Assembly: GCA_013003215.1 (NCBI GenBank)
Contig: JABDKD010000238.1
Span: 1-40,518 of the forward strand
Direction of reading: 5' to 3'
Length of the DNA: 40,518 nucleotides
DNA from: Pyrinomonadaceae bacterium
GTDB lineage: Bacteria; Acidobacteriota; Blastocatellia; Pyrinomonadales; Pyrinomonadaceae
The first letter of the stretch is position 1. Every line of letters starts with the position of its first letter. The notes beneath the pieces are model-generated. The model did not search any database. It was not told the origin of the DNA and saw only the letters and a program-made list of their open reading frames with translations. The position numbers and the translations under genes are program-made. Below are positions 32,659-40,518 of this stretch, piece by piece.

Positions 32659-35397
32659 ATGAAGAGGTCTTTCGTTACCGCTGCCTTTCTAATCGCATGT
32701 CTGTCAGTTTCCGTTCTTGGCCAGGTCGACTTTAATCGAGCCGATTTTCAAATCAAGCACAAGAAGTTTGTTTTGAAGAATGGTTTGACCTTGATCGTAC
32801 ACGAGGACAAGAGTGTCCCTATAGTTGCTGTAAACATGTGGTACCACGTGGGTTCGCGAAATGAGAAACGCGGTCGTACGGGGTTCGCTCACTTATTTGA
32901 GCACTTCTTTTTTAATGGATCTGAGAACCACCCGTTCGGATTCCGTGAAGCGATGGATGACCTCGGTGCCAACAACCGCAACGGGACAACAAACGGGGAT
33001 CGTACGAATTTCTTTGAAGACGTGCCCGTCTCGGCACTCGAGAAAACGCTTTTTCTTGAAGCCGACAGAATGGGCTTTCTGAATGGCTATATATCGCAAG
33101 AGATGCTTGACCGCGAAAAAGGCGTTGTTCAAAACGAGAAGCGGCGCGGTGAAAACCAGCCTTACGGCCGTGTTTTCAATGAAATCACAGAAGCCGTATA
33201 TCCGTACTCACATCCATATTCGTGGCCAACGATAGGCACGATGGAAGACCTGAGTGCTGCGACACTCGAAGACATACGAACGTGGTATCAAACATTTTAC
33301 GGTCCCAGCAATGCGGTAATCTCATTGGCCGGTGACATCTCCCCTGCAAAAGCCCTGGAATTGGTTACCAAATATTTTGGTGACATACCGCCGGGGCCTC
33401 CACTCCCGCGTATGACCGAATGGATTCCGGAACTCGATGGCAACATGCGTGATGAAATGGAAGACCGGGTCCCTCAAACACGTATTTACCGCGTCTATCA
33501 CGCACCGTCATGGAGGGATTCAGAGATCCAGTATCTCGACCTTTTTGCTGATATTCTCTCGGGCTCAAAGTCGTCTTTGTTGGACAGGGCACTCGTCTAT
33601 GACAAGAAACTCGCAACCAACGTTTCTGCAGGGGTTCTCGAGCGGGAGCTGAGCAGTATCTTCATAATCCAGGCGACGGTGAGGAGAGGAGTCGATCCAA
33701 AAGCGGTCGAATCTGAGATTGACCGTATACTCAATGAAGCCTTAAAGAACGGGGTGTCTGCCGATGCTCTGCTGCGTTTTCAGAACCGGAATCTATCCGG
33801 CTTCCTTCGCGGAAGTGAAAGACTGGGCGGATTCGGCGGCCGTTCGGATATTCTTGCCGCCAGCCAGACTTACGGCGGAAGCACCGAAGCGTACTTGAAC
33901 AGATTGGAAACGATGGCAAGAGCAACACCCGGAGTGGTAAAGGCTGCCGCCGGCAAATGGCTGACCCGCAACCATTACACGCTTTCCGTGAATCCTGCAC
34001 CAAGGCTTTCAAAAGAAAAAACAGCGGTTGACCGAAAAGTTGTCCCTGCGATTGGTGCCGCTCCAGAAATCAAGTTCCCTGAAGTTCAACGGACGAAACT
34101 ATCTAACGGACTGAATGTGGTGTTACTCGAGCGCCACTCGATTCCGATCGTAAATATGGCGCTCGCGGTGGATGCCGGTGCGGCCTCGGACAACGTAGCG
34201 AAAGCGGGTCTGGCGCAGTTAACCATGGGCCTGTTGGACGAGGGCACAACAACGAAAAACGCTTTTGAGATTGCGAATCTATTGGATTCGCTCGGTGCGA
34301 GTCTGAGCGCGGGAAACAACCGGGACCTGTCTGTCGTGAGACTTCGGGCAACAAAGGCAAAATTGAAGCAGTCTCTTGATATCTTTGCTGACGTGATCCT
34401 GAATCCCTCTTTCCCGGCCGATCAGTTCGCTGTTCAAAAACAGAGAGCGATTGCCGGTATTGGTCAGGAAAAGGCCCAGCCAACTGGAATGGCGTTTCGA
34501 GTTGCGACCGAGCTCTTGTACGGCAAGGGCCACGCCTACGGAAAACCAGGTTCCGGGTATGTCGAGTCCGTTTCGTCGATTTCGAGAGATGACTTAACCG
34601 GCTGGCACCAGACATGGTTCAAACCCGGCAGCTCCACGCTCATCGTTACGGGCGATACGAATATGGCTGAGATCAAGCCGCTCCTTGAAAGCACATTCGG
34701 ACCTTGGAAAGCGGGTACGGCCCCCAGGAAGAACCTTTCAGAAGTGGCAAACACGGTAGGCAAGAGGATCTACCTGATCGATAAGCCCAACGCCCCGCAA
34801 TCGACAATCCTCGCGGCGCATGTAACCGAGCCGAGAGGACAAACGGTCGATCTCGCGGCGGAACCCTTGTTCCGCAACTTTGGTGGTATGTCCACATCAC
34901 GTCTGAATAGAAATCTGAGGCTTGATAAGCACTGGAGTTATGGAGTCGCCGGACGTCTCGTCGAATCTCGCGGCCAGCAGACATTTTTTGTACTCGCTCC
35001 GGTCCAGACGGACAAAACCAAGGAGTCGATGGTTGAGGTCCTTAAAGAAATCAAGGGCGTGGCGGGAGAACGGCCTGTCGTAGGCGAAGAGTTCGAGAGC
35101 ATCATGAGGAATATGACGCTCAGGCTCCCCGGACGATTTGAAACCCTTGCTTCGCTCGAAAGCGCCGCGCTGGAAATGGTTAACTACAACCTGCCGACTG
35201 ATCACTGGGCAAACTATGCAAGAAACGTCAGAAACCTCTCTGAGGCGGATCTGGCTTCAGCCGGAAAGGTCTTCGTACGGCCCGATGAGTTAGTTTGGGT
35301 GATAGTTGGTGACGTAAAGAAGATCGAAGCGGGAGTTCGAGAATTAAACTTTGGCCGGATCATCAAGCTCGGCCCGGATGGGAAGCCGGCGCAGTAG
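32659..35397 (+). CDS. Secreted M16-family (pitrilysin/insulinase) zinc peptidase
   Basis: 912 residues. A signal peptide (about 1-21, ending VLGQ) supports ATG 32659, which has AGAGGA six nt upstream; an earlier in-frame ATG at 32584 has neither. The inverted zinc motif HLFEH lies at 78-82, with the distal Glu in VVQNEKRRGE. A second M16 unit starts near residue 470 (TKLSNGLNVVLLERHSIPIV) and has no HxxEH, as expected for the inactive half that closes the chamber. The protein likely degrades peptides in the periplasm. The gene faces away from lepA and its stop is followed by long heptad arrays. Confidence 0.94.
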   Translation: MKRSFVTAAFLIACLSVSVLGQVDFNRADFQIKHKKFVLKNGLTLIVHEDKSVPIVAVNMWYHVGSRNEKRGRTGFAHLFEHFFFNGSENHPFGFREAMDDLGANNRNGTTNGDRTNFFEDVPVSALEKTLFLEADRMGFLNGYISQEMLDREKGVVQNEKRRGENQPYGRVFNEITEAVYPYSHPYSWPTIGTMEDLSAATLEDIRTWYQTFYGPSNAVISLAGDISPAKALELVTKYFGDIPPGPPLPRMTEWIPELDGNMRDEMEDRVPQTRIYRVYHAPSWRDSEIQYLDLFADILSGSKSSLLDRALVYDKKLATNVSAGVLERELSSIFIIQATVRRGVDPKAVESEIDRILNEALKNGVSADALLRFQNRNLSGFLRGSERLGGFGGRSDILAASQTYGGSTEAYLNRLETMARATPGVVKAAAGKWLTRNHYTLSVNPAPRLSKEKTAVDRKVVPAIGAAPEIKFPEVQRTKLSNGLNVVLLERHSIPIVNMALAVDAGAASDNVAKAGLAQLTMGLLDEGTTTKNAFEIANLLDSLGASLSAGNNRDLSVVRLRATKAKLKQSLDIFADVILNPSFPADQFAVQKQRAIAGIGQEKAQPTGMAFRVATELLYGKGHAYGKPGSGYVESVSSISRDDLTGWHQTWFKPGSSTLIVTGDTNMAEIKPLLESTFGPWKAGTAPRKNLSEVANTVGKRIYLIDKPNAPQSTILAAHVTEPRGQTVDLAAEPLFRNFGGMSTSRLNRNLRLDKHWSYGVAGRLVESRGQQTFFVLAPVQTDKTKESMVEVLKEIKGVAGERPVVGEEFESIMRNMTLRLPGRFETLASLESAALEMVNYNLPTDHWANYARNVRNLSEADLASAGKVFVRPDELVWVIVGDVKKIEAGVRELNFGRIIKLGPDGKPAQ

Positions 35398-35416
35398 AGA
35401 TCGGAGTTCGGGGTAC

Positions 35417-35521
35417 AGAGATCAGAGATCAGAGATCAGAGATTAGAGATTAGAGATTAGAGATTAGAGATTAGAGATTAGAGATTAGAGATTAGAGATT
35501 AGAGATTAGAGATTAGAGATT
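35417..35521. repeat. Perfect 15-unit heptanucleotide array
   Basis: Three copies of AGAGATC followed by twelve of AGAGATT, 105 nt in all with no indel, starting 20 nt after the M16 stop. The AGAGATT junctions hold TAG on the plus strand and TAA on the minus strand, so all six frames are closed. Confidence 0.97.
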
Positions 35522-35575
35522 AGAGAAAAATAGGGCACTCCAACTCAGATAGCAATAGCTCTGAAGAAAAAGGGG

Positions 35576-35680
35576 TTGAACGTTGAAGTTTGAACCTTGA
35601 ACTCTGAACTCTGAACCCTGAACCGTGAACCCTGAACTCTAAACCCTGAACTTGAAACTTGAAACTTGGAACTTGAGACT
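35576..35680. repeat. Degenerate 15-unit heptanucleotide array (TTGAACY type)
   Basis: Fifteen consecutive 7-nt units, also 105 nt, drifting from TTGAACG through CTGAACC and CTGAACT to TGAAACT, TGGAACT and TGAGACT. Register is kept throughout while bases vary. Most units carry TGA. It lies 66 nt upstream of the debranching enzyme gene and 54 nt after the AGAGATT array. Confidence 0.92.
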
Positions 35681-35746
35681 CAAGCCCCTTCCCCCTACCC
35701 CTTCAATAGGCTAGACTTAAGACAATTAGTCGCTTAGGGCGGAAAG

Positions 35747-37696
35747 ATGATTCGGTATGATCAAAACATCTGCACGGATTTTGAGAAATCCAAACGGCTC
35801 GAGTGGTTGGAGACTAACGGTATAGGTGGTTTTGCCTGCTCCACTGTTTCCACCGCCAACACTCGCCGATACCACGGACTCTTGACCGCTGCCACGAATC
35901 CTCCTCTTGGTCGTCTCATTCTTCTCTCACGTTTTGAAGAAACGGTTAGAATTGACGGCACTCCGCATGGGATCACAACGAGCATTTACAAAGATGCTGT
36001 TCAGCCAAAGGGACACAGTTACTTGCGGGAGTTCCGTCTTGACCCCTTTCCGATATGGGTCTATGAGATTGACGGAGTGGAACTCGAACGCCGCATATTC
36101 ATGGTCAACGGCGAGAACACGACCGTTTGCCGTTGGAAGGTCCTTTCCAAAGTGGCGGGTCACGGAACAACAGTAGAATTAGAGCTCAAACCTCTTGTCT
36201 CATTCGTTTCATACCACCACCTTCAGAATTCAAGTGCCCGTATTAATACGATTTTTGAGAGTTCGGAAGACAGTGTTGCCGTTCAGCCGTTAGGCGACGG
36301 GCCGAGGTTGTATTTTGGCCACAGCCGGGCGGAGGTACAACCGACCGGCCATTGGTATTACAGCCTTGAATATCCCATCGAACGCGAAAGGGGCTTCGAT
36401 TCTTCAGAAGATCTCTTTCAGCCATTTGCTCTAGGTTTTGACCTGGCTGATGAGGCCGTCGTAATAGCCTCAACAAAGCCGAAGAAGCATGCAAGCGCAG
36501 ATGCGTACGAAGAAGCGGAGATTGACCGACGCAACAAACTGATCGAAATTGCGGACCCCAAAGGCCCGTTCAAGAGACGACTCGTTCTCGCAGCCGACCA
36601 GTTTATTGTAGATAGAGGTGAAGGCAAAACGATCCTTGCGGGATACCCTTGGTTCTCTGATTGGGGAAGAGATACCATGATCGCCCTGCCCGGACTTGCA
36701 CTTTCGACAAACCGCGAGGGAATCGCAAAGAATATACTCCTCGAGTTCTCAAACCATATTTCCGAGGGGATGATTCCCAATCGGTTTCCAGATGAAGGGG
36801 AAACACCTGAGTACAACACTGTTGACGCGACACTTTGGTATTTTGAGGCGATTCGGGCTTATGTCGAGAAAACAAAGGATTTTTCCTTTGTAAAAGATTC
36901 CCTTTACGAAGCACTTGTAGAAATCATCTATTGGCACCGCCGGGGAACGCGTTTTGGAATCAAGCTGGATGAAGACGGACTTCTGAAAGCCGGAGTTCCG
37001 GGTTGGCAACTGACCTGGATGGACGCCAAATTTGGTGATGAAGTCTTTACTCCCAGGATTGGAAAACCCGTAGAAATACAGGCGCTTTGGTATAACGCAC
37101 TCGAAACTATGAGGCTTTTTGCCGGCGAGTTTGGCGACGACGATGGCAAACACCTCTACAGTGAGATGGCCTCAACCGCTAAAAAGACTTTTAACAGGGA
37201 TTTCTGGTTTAAGGACGGCGGTTATCTATATGACGTAATCGATGGTGATCAGAAAGACGCTTCAATTCGTCCCAACCAGATATTCGCAGTGAGCCTCAGA
37301 AATTCGATGGTCAGCATGTATCGTGCGAAACGAATCGTACAAACTGTTGAAAAAGAACTATTTACGCCGCTCGGCCTCCGTTCTTTGGCGGTCGGTGATC
37401 CGGCTTACAGGGGCATTTATAAGGGATCCCCGCATGAAAGGGATTCTTCCTATCACCAGGGCACGGTTTGGGCGTGGCTGATGGGTGCCTTTGTCGAATC
37501 ACTTCGGAGGACATATCCAAAAGGCAGAAAATTCAGACAGTACGAACTCAAGATCCAGCGAGGGTTCGCGGAACATTTGAAAGAAAACGGGGTCGGCCAG
37601 GTGTCGGAAATCTTCGACGGCGACAAACCGCATGAGCCTCGGGGATGCTTCGCACAGGCATGGAGTGTCGCGGAACTTCTAAGGGTGTTTGATTGA
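35747..37696 (+). CDS. Glycogen debranching enzyme (amylo-alpha-1,6-glucosidase, GH133-like)
   Basis: 649 residues. The bacterial/archaeal GDE N-terminal domain appears at 1-250 (EWLETNGIGGFACSTVS, NTRRYHGLL) and the catalytic (alpha/alpha)6 domain after it (YPWFSDWGRDTMIALPGL, IPNRFPDEGETPEYNTVDAT, PGWQLTWMDAK, SSYHQGTVWAWLMGA, GQVSEIFDGDKPHEPRGC). It removes alpha-1,6 branch stubs during glycogen breakdown, in the cytosol. ATG 35747 has GGCGGA close upstream. No other glycogen gene is near. A short GTGAGCG repeat follows the stop. Confidence 0.94.
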   Translation: MIRYDQNICTDFEKSKRLEWLETNGIGGFACSTVSTANTRRYHGLLTAATNPPLGRLILLSRFEETVRIDGTPHGITTSIYKDAVQPKGHSYLREFRLDPFPIWVYEIDGVELERRIFMVNGENTTVCRWKVLSKVAGHGTTVELELKPLVSFVSYHHLQNSSARINTIFESSEDSVAVQPLGDGPRLYFGHSRAEVQPTGHWYYSLEYPIERERGFDSSEDLFQPFALGFDLADEAVVIASTKPKKHASADAYEEAEIDRRNKLIEIADPKGPFKRRLVLAADQFIVDRGEGKTILAGYPWFSDWGRDTMIALPGLALSTNREGIAKNILLEFSNHISEGMIPNRFPDEGETPEYNTVDATLWYFEAIRAYVEKTKDFSFVKDSLYEALVEIIYWHRRGTRFGIKLDEDGLLKAGVPGWQLTWMDAKFGDEVFTPRIGKPVEIQALWYNALETMRLFAGEFGDDDGKHLYSEMASTAKKTFNRDFWFKDGGYLYDVIDGDQKDASIRPNQIFAVSLRNSMVSMYRAKRIVQTVEKELFTPLGLRSLAVGDPAYRGIYKGSPHERDSSYHQGTVWAWLMGAFVESLRRTYPKGRKFRQYELKIQRGFAEHLKENGVGQVSEIFDGDKPHEPRGCFAQAWSVAELLRVFD

Positions 37697-37697
37697 G

Positions 37698-37718
37698 GTG
37701 AGCGGTGAGCGGTGAAGA
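37698..37718. repeat. Short heptad array after the debranching enzyme stop
   Basis: GTGAGCG twice, then a degenerate GTGAAGA; it begins one nt after the stop codon and every unit contains TGA. Confidence 0.75.
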
Positions 37719-37747
37719 CTATCGCGCTCCAACTCGAGACTGAAATT

Positions 37748-37790
37748 GCTCAGGCCGGAATGGACCGCGGTAATCCCTGTCCGCCTGAGC
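37748..37790. repeat. REP-like imperfect palindrome
   Basis: GCTCAGGC (37748-37755) pairs with GCCTGAGC (37783-37790), with an inner GGAC / GTCC pair; it may act as the end of the debranching enzyme transcript. Confidence 0.5.
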
Positions 37791-37914
37791 GAAGCGAAGA
37801 GCCTTCCGTTGAACTACTCCTGAGAATTACAGAATTAAAATCGAATACTGCCTACTAGCACCAAGAAAACTGGAAAAACTAGACATTAAGATGAGCGTAA
37901 ATTAGACTCCGTTC

Positions 37915-38142
37915 ATGAATCTATCTCACAAAGACCTCATGGCAATCCAGTCACTGCTCGAACCAATCGAAACCAAGCTTTCTAATCTCGAAGCAAGTGC
38001 GGTTGAGCACTTCAATACGGCAAGCGAGAACTTTGACGCGCTATTCAAGAGCAATGAGCTACTTCGCCACGAAATGGCAGTAGGCACTTCTCAAATGAAC
38101 CGACTCGAAGATAGGGTATCGATCATTGAGAAGAAATCTTAG
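37915..38142 (+). CDS. Small coiled-coil protein of unknown function
   Basis: 75 residues, acidic and almost wholly helical, with heptad-spaced Leu, Ile and Phe (IQSLLEPIETKLSNLEASAV, then MNRLEDRVSIIEKKS). No domain or membrane segment is seen. ATG 37915 lacks a clear ribosome binding site. The regular amphipathic pattern argues for a real gene; lack of context argues for caution. Confidence 0.55.
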   Translation: MNLSHKDLMAIQSLLEPIETKLSNLEASAVEHFNTASENFDALFKSNELLRHEMAVGTSQMNRLEDRVSIIEKKS

Positions 38143-38152
38143 ATAGCGGTTG

Positions 38153-38266
38153 ATTCAATCTCACCTTTGTTTCTCTGATTGAATGTGGTTATAAGCTGCT
38201 ACAACACTACGTTTAGAGCCGCGCTTTGCACGGCTTGTCGGGCGAGCCCGACTCAAACAAAGTGTT
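38153..38266. repeat. Structured intergenic region with REP-like hairpins
   Basis: ATTCAATC / GATTGAAT (38153-38160 with 38177-38184), then a cruciform AACACT ... AGTGTT (38203-38266) enclosing GCCG / CGGC (38218-38234) and a tight GTCGGGC-GA-GCCCGAC (38237-38252). It lies between convergent genes and may terminate either or both. Confidence 0.55.
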
Positions 38267-38290
38267 CATTCACAAGCATCTACACTACGA

Positions 38291-39412
38291 CTAATTCGTC
38301 TTTCGGGGTCTCGTCGTGGTTTTCGATTGCGGTTTCGATTTAGCGAAATAGCCTTCCCGGTGCGTCAAGCGAATCTTCTGTCGATTGAGAGCTTCATTTG
38401 CGACCCGGATCTCGATCTTTCGGTAGGTACCGTCCTGATTCTGATCCAAAGGCTCGTACGCAAGCAGGTACTGCGAACGCATCTCCTCCTGAATCTGCGT
38501 GAACGCATTCCGGAGCTCGGACTCATCGCGCGGGAAAAAAGCACGTCCGCCGGTGTTTTCTGAGAGTTTCCTGAGAGCGCCTTTGTCGACCCCGCGATAG
38601 AAGTTGTCGCCGATACCGATCGAATAGATCACTGCTTCAGCCTTCAAAGCAGCGTTCACAGCATCTTTTAAGTCTTTTGTTCCGTAAGTGTTCGCTCCAT
38701 CCGAAAGCAAAATGATCGCACGACGGGTCCCCTCCGGCGCAGGGCCCAGGACTTCTTCAGAAGTGACCCAGACAGAATCCCAGATTGCCGTTGATTGCGA
38801 AACCTGCTGATTGTTTCCCGAGGCCGGCGGCGTGCCGACTACGACGCCACCTCCAACATATCCGGCAGGCGGAGCAAATGCGACCCTGTCGATTGCGCGC
38901 CTCAACCGCGCAACGTTGTTGGTCATGCCCTGTTCCAACGTGGCTTCGCCCGAAAACGAGATTATCGCTACCTCGTCTTTCGAAGGTCTTACTACGGATT
39001 CGAGAAATGACTTCGCAGCCTCCTTTTCATCCGGAAGTGTTCGTATCTGCGAGAGACTCGTGTCAATCAGAATGGTCAATGAAAGCGGCAAGTCAACGCG
39101 GCGCATGAAGGTTACGATCTCCTGTCGCGCACCGTTCTCAAAGATGGTCACGTCCTGCGCCTTTAGATTAGTAAGCAGTCGCCGTTCCCTGTCCTGAGCG
39201 GTAAACAAAACGTTTACTACCTCGGAATCGATTTCAATTACGTCATCCGATTCATCGATTACGGGAGGCGGCCCCAAAGGCGGAGGAGTTGGGTCCACAA
39301 CGGGAGCCGGGGAATCCTGCTGGGCTTCTACAGAGTTCGTCCAAACCGACACGCCCGCCGCAATTGCGAATCCTACAAGTACCAACGCCGCATATCGATT
39401 TAATTTATTCAT
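38291..39412 (-). CDS. Secreted von Willebrand factor A protein, acidobacterial type
   Basis: 373 residues. The N-terminus (about 1-30) is a signal peptide ending VEAQ, followed by a Pro-rich linker and a beta domain with NLKAQDVTIFENGARQEIV. The VWA domain starts near 108 with an intact MIDAS motif DTSLS (117-121) and later strands LLSDGANTYG and YSIGIGDNFYRGVDKGALRKL. A closing FTQIQEEMRSQYLLAYEP motif is usual for the VWFA-related acidobacterial domain. Metal-dependent protein binding at the cell surface is the likely role. ATG 39412 lies one base past the stop of the other VWA gene; the two form an operon. Confidence 0.93.
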   Translation of the reverse strand: MNKLNRYAALVLVGFAIAAGVSVWTNSVEAQQDSPAPVVDPTPPPLGPPPVIDESDDVIEIDSEVVNVLFTAQDRERRLLTNLKAQDVTIFENGARQEIVTFMRRVDLPLSLTILIDTSLSQIRTLPDEKEAAKSFLESVVRPSKDEVAIISFSGEATLEQGMTNNVARLRRAIDRVAFAPPAGYVGGGVVVGTPPASGNNQQVSQSTAIWDSVWVTSEEVLGPAPEGTRRAIILLSDGANTYGTKDLKDAVNAALKAEAVIYSIGIGDNFYRGVDKGALRKLSENTGGRAFFPRDESELRNAFTQIQEEMRSQYLLAYEPLDQNQDGTYRKIEIRVANEALNRQKIRLTHREGYFAKSKPQSKTTTRPRKTN

Positions 39413-39413
39413 C

Positions 39414-40388
39414 TCAATTCCTCAGGGTATCTCTAACCGCACGGTATTCGGATTTCGTCCGAATTCTGTACTTCTTCTCATGCGTCCTGTTTCGGAACTT
39501 AACTTCGATCTTTCGGGTCTTTCCGTCGTATTCCTGGTTGTCCGGCCTGTAGGTCAGGATGTACTGCCCTTTGAGCTCCTGCGAAATCTTTGTAAAGGAA
39601 CGCTCCAGCGCAAGCATATCTCCTGTAAAGAAGGCACGGCCGCCTGTCTCTTCACACAGCTTTTCGAGAAGCTTATCGCCCCTGTCCTTTATCGTTCCGG
39701 CTTCCACGCCAGGAACTGAACCGAGGAATCCTTCTTTCGTAGAAATCCCAAATATCGTGGTCTCGGTTCGCTGCGCGATATCTATGGCGTCTTCAAGTTC
39801 CGCCCTGCTGAAGGTATCTTCGCCGTCCGTGATTACAACAATCACCCGACGTCCGGGCGCGTTTCGAAGTTTCTGGTCAGAAAACTGCCAAATCGCGTCG
39901 TACAGCGATGTCTGGGAACCAACCTTCTTAACGTTGTCTACGGCTCGGTCCAAAAGGTCGGTCTTGTCGGTAAAATCCTGGTGCAGCGTGACCCTGTGGT
40001 CAAAGGTCATAAATGCGCCCTTATCTTTGCGCAACTGCAGAACTGTATATAAGAAATCCTTTGCCGCCTGTTTCGAAAAATTTAGTTTTCCGGCCGTCGA
40101 CGGGGATGTGTCCATCAACACACCGACAAAAACAGGTGGATTACTCTGCTCATCTGTAAAAAACGTCGTCTTTTGCGGCACACCATCTTCGTAAATGATG
40201 AAGTCGTTCTGACTCATACCTTTAACGAGGTTCTTTTTCTTCTTCTTTTCTGTAACTGTAACCGGAAGCCTGACCTCAAACACCGAAACGGGATCATCGG
40301 GCGTAGGCGTTGGAGTCTGTCCAAATCCGACTAATGCGAACACAGAAAAAGCTGCAACAAATAGTGTAAATCTCAAAATGTTTTTCAT
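39414..40388 (-). CDS. Secreted von Willebrand factor A protein, acidobacterial type (first of pair)
   Basis: 324 residues, paralogous to the next gene. A signal peptide (1-23, ending GFGQ) and a short Thr-Pro linker precede VTEKKKKKNLVKGMSQNDFIIYEDG. The MIDAS motif is DTSPS (93-97), followed by ITDGEDTFS and FTKISQELKGQYILTYRP, matching the paralogue in order and spacing. The short basic KKKKK run and missing insertion near the middle distinguish it. It probably binds ligands through a divalent metal outside the cell. ATG 40388; an extended -10 element lies about 73 nt upstream. Confidence 0.94.
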   Translation of the reverse strand: MKNILRFTLFVAAFSVFALVGFGQTPTPTPDDPVSVFEVRLPVTVTEKKKKKNLVKGMSQNDFIIYEDGVPQKTTFFTDEQSNPPVFVGVLMDTSPSTAGKLNFSKQAAKDFLYTVLQLRKDKGAFMTFDHRVTLHQDFTDKTDLLDRAVDNVKKVGSQTSLYDAIWQFSDQKLRNAPGRRVIVVITDGEDTFSRAELEDAIDIAQRTETTIFGISTKEGFLGSVPGVEAGTIKDRGDKLLEKLCEETGGRAFFTGDMLALERSFTKISQELKGQYILTYRPDNQEYDGKTRKIEVKFRNRTHEKKYRIRTKSEYRAVRDTLRN

Positions 40389-40460
40389 GACAATACGAAC
40401 GAATTATTAACGGTTCTTCGATGAACAATATACGGCGGGTGTTGCCCGCAGCAACCAAGC

Positions 40461-40469
40461 ATTATAGCA
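40461..40469 (-). promoter_or_regulatory. Extended -10 promoter of the VWA gene pair
   Basis: Minus-strand TGCTATAAT: a perfect TATAAT preceded by TGn. No matching -35 is found at 16-18 nt, as allowed for extended -10 promoters. The leader would be about 65 nt and contains a GCGGG / CCCGC hairpin. Confidence 0.6.
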
Positions 40470-40488
40470 GGAGTCCCGCCAGGGGCGA

Positions 40489-40518
40489 GTGAAGGCGTGA
40501 AGGCGTGAAGGCGTGAAG
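40489..40518. repeat. Octanucleotide tandem array, cut by the window end
   Basis: GTGAAGGC repeated 3.75 times up to the last base; the array continues beyond the window. The unit contains TGA. Confidence 0.9.

Noticed and set aside
35417-35521. CRISPR array
   Set aside because: The repeat unit is 7 nt with no spacers.

Overview
The window most likely comes from an Acidobacteriota genome, probably class Blastocatellia (Pyrinomonadales-like). This is inferred from gene content, not from an rRNA. Markers are two tandem secreted von Willebrand factor A proteins of the acidobacterial type, a 1248-residue Oar-like TonB-dependent receptor with an N-terminal carboxypeptidase-regulatory domain, a secreted M48 protease fused to a beta-propeller, and mid-range GC. 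No rRNA, tRNA, CRISPR array, phage or intact transposase is visible. Most genes lie on the minus strand.

Layout. 1-4617: a truncated YVTN-propeller lipoprotein, a secreted 699-residue protein of unknown function, and a divergent membrane polyferredoxin with a TPR tail. 4614-4848: a 235-bp MITE-like element with imperfect terminal inverted repeats, filling the gap between two convergent genes. 4850-7291: the methionine-salvage cluster mtnB-mtnD-mtnC with msrA at its end. 7619-14590: M48-propeller protein, moaA, and a tight ctlX-queG-SH3 run. 14670-18416: TonB-dependent receptor. 18802-21197: MBL-fold hydrolase convergent with selA. 21311-23224: small coiled-coil protein, cspA, and kynA with a good promoter. 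23386-28611: a minus-strand run of small accessory genes (PspC, P-loop NTPase, VOC, membrane protein, DUF4347-like protein, a frameshifted small gene, PAP2, GNAT, SMI1/KNR4). 28738-37696: exported 5'-nucleotidase, lepA, M16 peptidase and glycogen debranching enzyme. 38291-40388: two VWA genes.

The chief unexplained structure is a set of short tandem arrays, mostly with a 7-nt unit, found only between genes and usually starting within about 20 nt of a stop codon (23227, 30678, 35417, 35576, 37698, plus an inverted pair at 21637-21791). Related arrays with 8- and 9-nt units occur at 40489 and 30250. Most units contain a stop triplet and are not multiples of three, so each array closes all reading frames within a few units. 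Nested-hairpin REP-like sequences share the same intergenic regions.

Functionally the window mixes housekeeping genes (lepA, moaA, queG, selA, msrA), scavenging and envelope genes (TonB receptor, M16 and M48 peptidases, 5'-nucleotidase) and a small accessory block. No complete new system is proven. The best candidates for novelty are the stop-codon-linked heptad arrays, the MITE-like element, and the PAP2 / frameshifted small gene / DUF4347-like cassette.
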